A stretch of DNA of 16,908 nt from Porphyromonadaceae bacterium (lineage in GTDB: Bacteria > Bacteroidota > Bacteroidia > Bacteroidales > Paludibacteraceae): assembly GCA_905372135.1 (NCBI GenBank), contig CAJPNS010000034.1, positions 1 to 16,908 of the forward strand. Direction: 5' to 3'. The notes beneath the pieces were generated by a model. That model did no database searches, was not told the origin of the DNA, and was given only the letters and a program-made list of their open reading frames with translations. Below are positions 6,383 to 13,114 of this stretch, piece by piece. Position 1 is the stretch's first letter; each line of letters starts with the position of its first letter. Made by a program: the position numbers and the translations under genes.

Positions 6383-7123
6383 ATGCCCAAATATTATTTT
6401 TTGTCAGACGCACATATCGGTACTCGGATAGTAGCCGACAGTAGAGAGCACGAACAAAGACTTGTATCGTGGCTCGATATGGTCAGACACGATGCTACCG
6501 AGATATTCTTGGTAGGTGATATTTTCGACTTCTGGTTTGAGTATCGCAGATGTGTACCCAAAGGCTATTGTCGTCTGCTGGGGAAACTGGCAGAGCTCAC
6601 TGATAGTGGAATAAAAGTACATTTTTTCATCGGCAACCACGACCTATGGACTTTCGGGTATTTAGAACAAGAAATAGGACTGCAAGTGTACAAAACCCCT
6701 CAAATATTTGAATTATTGGGACTTAAATTTTTCATAACACACGGCGATGGTATCAACGACGAGAGTCGCATATTTCGTATCTCATGCAGACTATTTCATA
6801 GCAAAGTGATGCAAAGATGTTTCGCTGCCATACACCCCGATATAGGTATCGCAATAGCTCGTCGGATGAGCAACAACAACCGCAAGAAACATTCATACAT
6901 AGAGTATAAAGGAGAAAACGATGAGCCCTTAGTAACTTTTGCCAAAAACTATACTCACACTCATATCGATTATTTCGTCTTCGGACACCGACATATCGTA
7001 TTGAACCTAAAGATGCTCTCGGGAAGTAATGTAGTAATATTAGGCGATTTCTACGAGGAATTTTCTTATGCGGTCTTAGACGAAAACGGATTTTCCATAG
7101 AAAACTTCAATGCCAATCGATAG
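6383..7123 (+). CDS. lpxH: UDP-2,3-diacylglucosamine diphosphatase, LpxH-like metallophosphoesterase
   Basis: A 246-residue calcineurin-like phosphoesterase. Metal-binding motifs appear in the normal order: SDAH (Asp9, His11), GDIFDFW (Asp46), GNHDLW (Asn85, His86), THGDG (His120) and FGHRH (His202, His204). LpxH cleaves UDP-2,3-diacylglucosamine to lipid X and UMP at the inner-membrane face, an early step in lipid A synthesis. GDIFDFWFEYR and the long helical insert around 125-190 (FRISCRLFHSKVMQRCFAAIHP) are LpxH-like, although the third motif is GNHD rather than the GNRD of the E. coli enzyme, as is common outside Proteobacteria. A more general phosphoesterase role remains possible. Its last 17 bases overlap the 3' end of the convergent ung gene. 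Confidence 0.8.
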   Translation: MPKYYFLSDAHIGTRIVADSREHEQRLVSWLDMVRHDATEIFLVGDIFDFWFEYRRCVPKGYCRLLGKLAELTDSGIKVHFFIGNHDLWTFGYLEQEIGLQVYKTPQIFELLGLKFFITHGDGINDESRIFRISCRLFHSKVMQRCFAAIHPDIGIAIARRMSNNNRKKHSYIEYKGENDEPLVTFAKNYTHTHIDYFVFGHRHIVLNLKMLSGSNVVILGDFYEEFSYAVLDENGFSIENFNANR

Positions 7124-7775
7124 GCTTGAGTCCCTTATCTGTAAGCCACCGATTAGCCTTGCTAAAATGCTTATTGCCAAACCAGTAGCCTTTATTGGCA
7201 CTCATAGGCGAAGGGTGCCCCGACTCTAAAACCAAATGTTTCGTGCGGTCGATCTGTGCTCCTTTCTGTTTTGCATAATTACCCCATAACAAGAATACTA
7301 CATCTCTCTTTCTCTCGGATATAGCCTCTATTACGGCATCTGTAAATTGCTCCCAACCTCTATTTTGGTGAGAGCCTGCCGAGCCTGCCTTTACTGTAAG
7401 TGTGGCATTGAGCAGTAATACTCCCTGACGGCTCCAGCGAACCAGATTGCCACTCTGAAAGGGTTGTATGCCTAAGTCGTCGGATATCTCTCGGTATATA
7501 TTTATTAATGAAGGTGGTAGCGGTATCCCGTCGTTTACGGAGAAACACAAGCCACAAGCCTGTCCTGCTCCGTGGTATGGGTCTTGCCCCAATATCACCA
7601 CTTTGGTATCAGAAAACGAACACGAATCGAAAGCATTGAATATGAGCGAAGCAGGAGGATATATGATACAAGTCCTATACTCCTGCCGTACAAAGTCTGT
7701 CAGGAGCTTGAAGTATGGCTTATCGAACTCCGCTTGCAAAACCTCTTTCCACGAATGCTCGATTCTTACATCCAT
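7107..7775 (-). CDS. ung: Uracil-DNA glycosylase, family 1
   Basis: A 222-residue UDG that removes uracil from DNA to start base-excision repair. All family-1 motifs are present: water-activating GQDPYHG (63-69, catalytic Asp65), GLCFSV (75-80), LLNATLTV (121-128, Asn123), LLWGNYA (162-168) and the minor-groove loop HPSPMSA (187-193, His187). The frame is open 23 codons further upstream, but MDVRIEHSWKEVL is the family-typical N-terminus. A start at 7775 leaves a 13-base gap after the bactofilin stop, whereas the longer start at 7844 would overlap that gene by 56 bases, so the shorter form is preferred. It is probably the last gene of a three-gene operon. Confidence 0.95.
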   Translation of the reverse strand: MDVRIEHSWKEVLQAEFDKPYFKLLTDFVRQEYRTCIIYPPASLIFNAFDSCSFSDTKVVILGQDPYHGAGQACGLCFSVNDGIPLPPSLINIYREISDDLGIQPFQSGNLVRWSRQGVLLLNATLTVKAGSAGSHQNRGWEQFTDAVIEAISERKRDVVFLLWGNYAKQKGAQIDRTKHLVLESGHPSPMSANKGYWFGNKHFSKANRWLTDKGLKPIDWH

Positions 7776-7788
7776 AAGAGTCTGTATG

Positions 7789-8154
7789 TTATGCTGTTGG
7801 CTGTGTCTTATTGATAGTCTTGCAATTACCCTCGAATATGGCATTGGGCTCTATTGCAAGTACCGATGTATTGAGGTTACCTCTCACATTGGCAGTAGAT
7901 TTGAGCGATAGCAGACTATTAGCAAATATATCGCCCACGACAGTACCCATAATATCTATATTGTCACAAACGATATTACCTGTTACTACACCTGTCTGCC
8001 CCACTATTACTTTACTGGAAGCATTGATATTACCGTTTATTTCGCCTTCGATACGGATATCCGATTCCAACGATATACTTCCTTCGAGTTTTGTACCAAG
8101 TGATATAATATTGTGGCTCGATACTTCTGACTTAACCTTTTCTTTTTTACTCAT
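7789..8154 (-). CDS. Bactofilin (polymer-forming cytoskeletal protein)
   Basis: A 121-residue bactofilin. After a short basic N-terminal tail (MSKKEKVKSEVSS) comes the right-handed beta-helix core, seen as regular turns: LEGSISLESDIRIEGEINGNI, SKVIVGQTGVVTGNIVCDNI, DIMGTVVGDIFANSLLSL and so on. The core ends near residue 112, followed by a short tail. Bactofilins polymerise without nucleotide at the membrane and serve as scaffolds for cell shape, cell-wall enzymes or chromosome organisation. No M23 peptidase, the usual neighbour in many phyla, is present; here it lies between a lipoprotein gene (21-base gap) and ung (13-base gap), all on the same strand. Confidence 0.9.
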   Translation of the reverse strand: MSKKEKVKSEVSSHNIISLGTKLEGSISLESDIRIEGEINGNINASSKVIVGQTGVVTGNIVCDNIDIMGTVVGDIFANSLLSLKSTANVRGNLNTSVLAIEPNAIFEGNCKTINKTQPTA

Positions 8155-8175
8155 AAAACACTACTAATTAATATA

Positions 8176-8631
8176 TTACAACATTATCTTCATCAAAAAG
8201 TGAATTGTACCCGGGTCGGGATTGACAGGTTGGAAATCGGAATAAGTAACAGATATCCTAACCTTTCCTACATAGTATTGACATTCTATTGTTTCCGTGT
8301 ATCTTACCCAATTACCTCCACTCAATTTCTCCTCTTTGTGTAGTACACTTGGAAGAGGAATCAGCGAAGAAGTATTGTGGGAGTTGTACACCTCAATATA
8401 TGTAACTATCAATGCATTATCATAAACATTTTTAGTTATTTCAGGCATATCTATCTCAGCAAAATAGTAATTGTTATTGGGCTCATTAGTATATTGCCAC
8501 GAGCCGGTAGGCACCTCCAAATCCTTAATTATCTTAGGTACAGGCTTTTCTATTATTCTATCCACATAAACGGTACGCTCACACGATACAAACAATATGC
8601 ATAAGATAGGCAAAATCAATAGTTTTTTCAT
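8176..8631 (-). CDS. Small lipoprotein of unknown function
   Basis: A 151-residue predicted lipoprotein with signal peptide MKKLLILPILCILFVSC, lipid-modified Cys17 and Glu at +2, followed by a predicted beta-rich domain. Patterns such as PTGSWQYTNEPNNNYYFAEIDMPEITKNVYDNALIVTYIEV and WVRYTETIECQYYVGKVRISVTYSD resemble a family of short hypothetical Bacteroidota lipoproteins, but I cannot name it. It has its own promoter and leads the probable operon with bactofilin and ung. An envelope role beside bactofilin is suggested only by context. Confidence 0.75.
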   Translation of the reverse strand: MKKLLILPILCILFVSCERTVYVDRIIEKPVPKIIKDLEVPTGSWQYTNEPNNNYYFAEIDMPEITKNVYDNALIVTYIEVYNSHNTSSLIPLPSVLHKEEKLSGGNWVRYTETIECQYYVGKVRISVTYSDFQPVNPDPGTIHFLMKIML

Positions 8632-8659
8632 ATATCATCTATTTTTTTTTCGTCAAGTG

Positions 8660-8690
8660 CAAAAGTAATAATTATTTTAGTTTTTACCAT
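8660..8690 (-). promoter_or_regulatory. Promoter of lipoprotein-bactofilin-ung operon
   Basis: On the - strand, TACTTTTG (8660-8667) fits TAnnTTTG; ATG (8688-8690) occupies the -33 position at a 20-base spacer. The leader is 28 bases. Confidence 0.6.
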
Positions 8691-8694
8691 AACA

Positions 8695-8738
8695 AACAAT
8701 CGGTATCTCGCGAAAAAATCAGCAACAATCGGTCTCTC
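8695..8738. repeat. Direct repeat next to promoter
   Basis: AACAATCGGT-A-TCTC at 8695-8709 and AACAATCGGT-C-TCTC at 8724-8738 are 15-base direct repeats with one mismatch, 29 bases apart start to start. They lie immediately upstream of the - strand promoter at 8660-8690, where activator or repressor sites often sit. Confidence 0.5.
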
Positions 8739-8802
8739 AATAACGAAACCCGACATTTTAAACTCACTGCACAAAACAGCTATATATGTGTGTATAAACA
8801 CA

Positions 8803-10905
8803 TTAAAATCTCCACTTTAGAGCCACTTTCAACTTACTCATTACGCTGCCTTTGATTTCTTCGAGCCCCGAAGATATCGTTGTCCGACTATCGGTATAGA
8901 TAGTTTGCGAAAAGTGTAGATATAGAAACAGATTGCGTACTACATTCATTTTAAGGCTAATAGCATAACGATTACCTATACCATATAGTGTGGGCATCGA
9001 CATCGAATACAATATATCGGGTTCGTAGAAATAGAACCGATTTGCATAGTTTGGAGCATCAAAAAATGCATAATGCAGCGTTACAGACAAGTTGTGCCAC
9101 AGAGCATTATAAGCTATATCCTGTACGAAACCGAAGCCATAAGTATAAGACTCCATAGGCGATTTAGCCATATTTGCCTCTACCCTACTGCGAAAGACGA
9201 TATTTTTGTATTTATATTCGAGATTATAGCGTAGAGATTGTTTTTCGTAGTTCAATATCTGCCTTGTGGGCAGCGACTTATCGACAAAATCTTGCTCCTT
9301 ATCGCCCAAACGATAACGCAAGTACATATTCAAATAACGTGTAGGCAGGAAATCGACTTGTGCAAAAGCATCGAATCCCTTTGAGGGTGCCGATACCCGA
9401 TATTTCATATAAGGGAATTTAAACATATCCGCATAAGCAGATAATTTCCACCTCCTTACAGGATTCACTTCGAATCCAAAATATACGCCGTCTTCATTCG
9501 ATACTTTAGACGATTTCCCAAAAGATTTGGCGAAAAACAGGTCGTAACTCACTGAATAATACCTATGTAAAAGCACTATATTAAGATTTGATGTGGGCAT
9601 CAGTATCAATCCGTTTATTGTCGCTACCGCTAAGCGGTCGGTAAGAGCCGTCTCTCCAAAAAAGACAAACCTACCCAACGACCAATAATAATCTATCGAA
9701 GAAGCTGCCTGCCTATCGCCTCGAAACGAATACGTTTTATACAGTTTATCTTCGGGCAACATACTCATCGACAACCGATTGGCATAGAGAGTAACACCTA
9801 TCTTGAAGCGGTCGAAGCGGTAGTTGGTATTTAGGGCAAATACACGCATACTGAGATTATCTCGTTTGCTCCAATCTTTCGACGTACGGAATATCCCACT
9901 CGTATAGAGCGACGAAAATGTATTGCCGAGAGTATCTACCGAAGCATCATAGTAACGGAACGAATAAAAGGCTGTTAATGAGAGTCTATCGAACTTAGCC
10001 GAAGCTCCTATTCCTCTGAAGAAATTATATTCATCGGCAGAATACTTACGGCTAAGTCCACTCTGCGAGGGATTCACTTTGAGCACATTACTCGACTTGC
10101 CGGCAGAGAAAGCACCGTTCATTATCAACCCTTGTCCGAAAGTAGCACGAAAATCGCCCACCACTATACGGCTAAACTTCCAAACCTTATCTGCCTGCAT
10201 ATAAGCCGAATACGAATCGAACCCTTTTCGATAACTACCCCAAAACTGCTCTCCCTGATCTTTTTCGGCAACTATGCCCGCCTGTATACGATTCTTTGCC
10301 GCACTGAACGCATATCGAAACTGCTCGTACAGAGGCGACCCTAAATATTTATTTTCAGCATATCCACGCCGCTGCTCTAAATCGGCATCTATACGAGAAA
10401 ATATTTTGTGCCGTATACGCCCAAAAATTTCCTTCGTATTCCACTCCATACTTTCATCCCGCATATCTCCCACAAAAACAAAGTGTAGTAGTAGCCTTTG
10501 AATAAAATAATCTATACCATCTATCAATTGTATTTCGTAGATACTTCTGATACCGTGAGTTATATATACGTATGCAAGAATATTCTCTATCTGTACCTTT
10601 GAAAGAAACGGCAAACGTTCGAGTTGATCGCGAGTAGCTGTATTGAGATTTATTTTATGTTCGTACAAATACTGTAAATCATCATATATCTGGTCTATAT
10701 CGATATTCTCAGACTCTTCATTTTCTGCCATATATTCTGTAATTTCTTCAATTATAGCATTTATCACAGGCGAGTTATCTTGAGCAAAAGACGTACAGCA
10801 CACGCACAACAATATGATTATCACCGCTACACGACCAGCTATCTGTACTTCTCTAAACGAGAAATAACGATTACGAGTAACAACCAACCGCATCGATATA
10901 GTCAC
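8803..10905 (-). CDS. Helix-hairpin-helix protein with outer-membrane beta-barrel
   Basis: A 700-residue exported protein. Hydrophobic signal segment about 24-38 ending CCTSFAQ, then an acidic helical stretch (about 45-80). Next come helix-hairpin-helix (ComEA-like) repeats at about 85-140: INLNTATRDQLERLPFLSKVQIENIL, then SIYEIQLIDGIDYFIQRL. The remaining 550 residues alternate aromatic and polar residues in strand-like fashion (RYKYRVSAP, YLNMYLRYRLG, LRYNLEYKYKN, VTLHYAFFDAP) and end in LKVALKWRF with a terminal Phe, typical of outer-membrane barrels. Such HHH-barrel proteins recur in Bacteroidota, often labelled ComEA or HHH proteins, with no firm function; DNA binding or uptake is unproven. 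The first ATG at 10905 is used, though Met5 is possible. It is monocistronic, with no strong terminator after it. Confidence 0.8.
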   Translation of the reverse strand: MTISMRLVVTRNRYFSFREVQIAGRVAVIIILLCVCCTSFAQDNSPVINAIIEEITEYMAENEESENIDIDQIYDDLQYLYEHKINLNTATRDQLERLPFLSKVQIENILAYVYITHGIRSIYEIQLIDGIDYFIQRLLLHFVFVGDMRDESMEWNTKEIFGRIRHKIFSRIDADLEQRRGYAENKYLGSPLYEQFRYAFSAAKNRIQAGIVAEKDQGEQFWGSYRKGFDSYSAYMQADKVWKFSRIVVGDFRATFGQGLIMNGAFSAGKSSNVLKVNPSQSGLSRKYSADEYNFFRGIGASAKFDRLSLTAFYSFRYYDASVDTLGNTFSSLYTSGIFRTSKDWSKRDNLSMRVFALNTNYRFDRFKIGVTLYANRLSMSMLPEDKLYKTYSFRGDRQAASSIDYYWSLGRFVFFGETALTDRLAVATINGLILMPTSNLNIVLLHRYYSVSYDLFFAKSFGKSSKVSNEDGVYFGFEVNPVRRWKLSAYADMFKFPYMKYRVSAPSKGFDAFAQVDFLPTRYLNMYLRYRLGDKEQDFVDKSLPTRQILNYEKQSLRYNLEYKYKNIVFRSRVEANMAKSPMESYTYGFGFVQDIAYNALWHNLSVTLHYAFFDAPNYANRFYFYEPDILYSMSMPTLYGIGNRYAISLKMNVVRNLFLYLHFSQTIYTDSRTTISSGLEEIKGSVMSKLKVALKWRF

Positions 10906-10945
10906 AAATATACTATTATTATAAAAATTATTCTTAACCTTCGAG

Positions 10946-10953
10946 CAAAGTTA
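10946..10953 (-). promoter_or_regulatory. -7 element for the HHH-barrel gene
   Basis: On the - strand, TAACTTTG, 40 bases before the start codon. The surrounding 20 or so bases nearly match the lipoprotein-array promoters (CGAGCAAAGTTA on the + strand is identical). No good -33 at the usual spacing. Confidence 0.6.
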
Positions 10954-11131
10954 AGAATAAATCTCCGTATCGGGCACAAATATCGGCACAAAAAACAGTC
11001 ATCTATTTACAGTAGACGACCCACGGCTACTACCTCTCTTAGAATTCTATTTTTTGCTAGGTCAAAATATTTGGGCATGTATCCAATCCATAGCTAAATT
11101 AATCGTTGCTTAGGCACAGCAATATAAGCCT

Positions 11132-12538
11132 TTAAATTAGCGACTTAGCCCTCTCGATTAATCTTTTATTTATACCAAGCATCTCTGCGATTCTAATAGC
11201 CTCATTAGGAGCACCCAGCGATACATCGTCTATTAAATTATAATCGATAGCTTTTTGTATATACATAATATTCAGGTTGTTGCCTGCCATTACCTCGTCT
11301 TTTAGTCCTTTTACACGAAGTCTTCTGCACGACGTCTCTATATCGTAGTGTGTTGTGATAAAAGAACTTACCTCTCTCTCTCGCAATATATCAAGCATAG
11401 CCGATACTATCGCAGCTCCTTCTTTAGGATTGGTAGTACGCGCAAGTTCGTCGATGAGTACGAGTACTCGCGGATTGGTATCGATAGTCGATATTATTTC
11501 GTCGATACGCTTCATCTCTGAGGCAAACGACGATAGCCCTTGCATCTGGTCTTGCTCGTCGGTAAAACTGCACATTACATCGTCGACTATAGCTATATTT
11601 GCCTCTGTAGCAGGAACATAGAATCCATATTGAAACAGCAATTGGCTTATTGCCAAAGTCTTGAGCATAAGCGTCTTTCCCCCCATATTTATCCCTGTTA
11701 TCAGGGTCGGGAAATGCCCGAAAACAATATCGATACACTGATAGCGCCGCCCGCTCTTTTCGAGACTCTGCTTCACCTCAGGATTGAATATTGCCTTGTA
11801 ATCGGTTGTATCTGTGGCTATTTCGGGTTTACACATATCGAATTCCAATGCAAACTCGGCTTTGGCAAAGAGAAGGTCGATATATGCCACTGTTTTTAAG
11901 GCGTTTAAAAACTTTGCAGAATACTGTTTCAGACGACGGCTCAGTTCTTCGCGTATTTGCTGCTCTATCTCAAATATTCTTACCTGTATTACAGATAGTT
12001 CGTGATCGTTCTTTTTCTGTAGCTCTTGTTCTCGTAGACTTTGTAGAGTTTTACTATATGCACTATAGATATAAAACGTTGGTACACAAGTATTCTCCGG
12101 GTCGAGAATTTTTATTACTTCATCGAAATCGGATATAGCGAAATCTATCTCACAATTGCAGTCGAAGAGCTTATTATCAAGTAGTTGGAGTATTATCTCC
12201 AAGATTTTTTTTGCATTAAAAGCGAATAGTTTTATCTCGAATAGCTCGATATCGTTCATTATCTTGCTATTACGCAGTCCGAGTAAAGTATTTTCTATAT
12301 CCTTAGTATCAGAGAAAAGCTGATATAATGTATTGATACTCTTTTTATTCGCATCGTCGCCAAGCAACGATATTACTCTTTGTGTATTAGTGTGTTCAAG
12401 AGATATTGTCGAAGGGTCTACACAGAAGTCGGTATTTTGCAATAGCTTCCTACCTGCAGCAGACCGCACCTCAACATGTTGTATCAGAGACACAAAGCCA
12501 CAATAATCAGCCATACGCTTCAACTCGAATATTTTCAT
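11132..12538 (-). CDS. MutS-like ATPase lacking the mismatch-recognition domain
   Basis: A 468-residue MutS-family protein with the lever/clamp-like helical region (about 1-265, coiled coil near 165-215) and a complete C-terminal ABC-type ATPase. Walker A is GINMGGKT (282-289; MutS proper has GPNMGGKS/T), the signature region is GLSSFASEMKRID (334-346), Walker B is LVLIDELARTT (358-368; MutS usually has DELGRGT) and the switch is THY (His397). Domain I with its Phe-x-Glu mismatch wedge is absent, as is an Smr nuclease domain, so it is neither MutS nor complete MutS2. MutS-related proteins of this size occur in Bacteroidota and clostridia, including KamB/KamC of lysine-fermentation loci, but no lysine-degradation gene is here. 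It starts 38 bases after the lipoprotein stop, in the same direction. Actual function unknown. Confidence 0.85.
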   Translation of the reverse strand: MKIFELKRMADYCGFVSLIQHVEVRSAAGRKLLQNTDFCVDPSTISLEHTNTQRVISLLGDDANKKSINTLYQLFSDTKDIENTLLGLRNSKIMNDIELFEIKLFAFNAKKILEIILQLLDNKLFDCNCEIDFAISDFDEVIKILDPENTCVPTFYIYSAYSKTLQSLREQELQKKNDHELSVIQVRIFEIEQQIREELSRRLKQYSAKFLNALKTVAYIDLLFAKAEFALEFDMCKPEIATDTTDYKAIFNPEVKQSLEKSGRRYQCIDIVFGHFPTLITGINMGGKTLMLKTLAISQLLFQYGFYVPATEANIAIVDDVMCSFTDEQDQMQGLSSFASEMKRIDEIISTIDTNPRVLVLIDELARTTNPKEGAAIVSAMLDILREREVSSFITTHYDIETSCRRLRVKGLKDEVMAGNNLNIMYIQKAIDYNLIDDVSLGAPNEAIRIAEMLGINKRLIERAKSLI

Positions 12539-12576
12539 ATATATATTATATTGTGCTGATTATATAATCAAGATTA

Positions 12577-13059
12577 TTAATAATTTACACTCACTTTTTC
12601 GGCAAATTTCATCTGCTCCTCGATAAGGCTATTTTCGAGCTGCGACACTCTTCCGCTGAATATCGAATCGATATCGTTCCAAGACTTGTACCACTCGTAA
12701 CTCTCAGGTTTGTAATCGAGTGTAACGGTATAAAGAGGTATCACGCTATCTCTCATATATTCAAAGAGTTTTATCGTAGCTTGATGGAATCGGTGTGCCT
12801 CTCGCGGATATTTGGTGCTATCCAATCGACCAATAATAGTATCGAAAACAAACTCTATGCTATCGACTATATCTTTCGATGTTTCGTAGTATATCTCGCT
12901 GGTATACAATTCGCTCGACTTATTTTGAAGGTATTGCCACGATATTTCGTGGAGGTTCACCACAAGTTCGTTGTAATCTTTGGGCGACATACCCCTCTTA
13001 CAACTCTCCAAAGACGGTATCGCCAATATCGATAGTAATGCGATGTAGAAATATTTCAT
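12577..13059 (-). CDS. Helical lipoprotein of unknown function
   Basis: From the ATG at 13059 this is a 160-residue predicted lipoprotein with signal peptide MKYFYIALLSILAIPSLESC and lipid-modified Cys20. A longer frame opens only at a TTG (13074), so the ATG is preferred. The mature part is mostly helical and charged (MSPKDYNELVVNLHEISWQYLQ; REAHRFHQATIKLFEYMRDSVIPLY; SQLENSLIEEQMKFAEKV), loosely like the helical LIC11966-type surface lipoproteins, without a confident match. It lies 55 bases after the PPIase stop and 38 bases before the MutS-like start, all in one direction, with no terminator seen between. An envelope role with the PPIase is more natural than one with the MutS-like protein. 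Confidence 0.75.
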   Translation of the reverse strand: MKYFYIALLSILAIPSLESCKRGMSPKDYNELVVNLHEISWQYLQNKSSELYTSEIYYETSKDIVDSIEFVFDTIIGRLDSTKYPREAHRFHQATIKLFEYMRDSVIPLYTVTLDYKPESYEWYKSWNDIDSIFSGRVSQLENSLIEEQMKFAEKVSVNY

Positions 13060-13114
13060 ACTTACGGATATCAATTATCTATCGAGATATCAAGACTTTG
13101 TCTCGAACGAAATT

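Noticed and set aside
6099..6413. Open - strand frame of 104 codons between the lipoprotein array and the LpxH-like gene
   Set aside because: It covers the array promoter, the lpxH promoter and the lpxH start, has no recognisable domain and unusual composition; a chance frame.
7776..7844. Longer N-terminus for uracil-DNA glycosylase starting at 7844
   Set aside because: It would overlap bactofilin by 56 bases and add 23 residues with no family match; the start at 7775 is typical.
8788..8801. TGTGT-ATAA-ACACA hairpin at the end of the HHH-barrel gene as a terminator
   Set aside because: Only five A/T-containing pairs and no T run on the - strand.
13060..13074. TTG start five codons upstream for the 12577-13059 lipoprotein
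   Set aside because: The ATG at 13059 gives a normal signal peptide; TTG starts are uncommon here.
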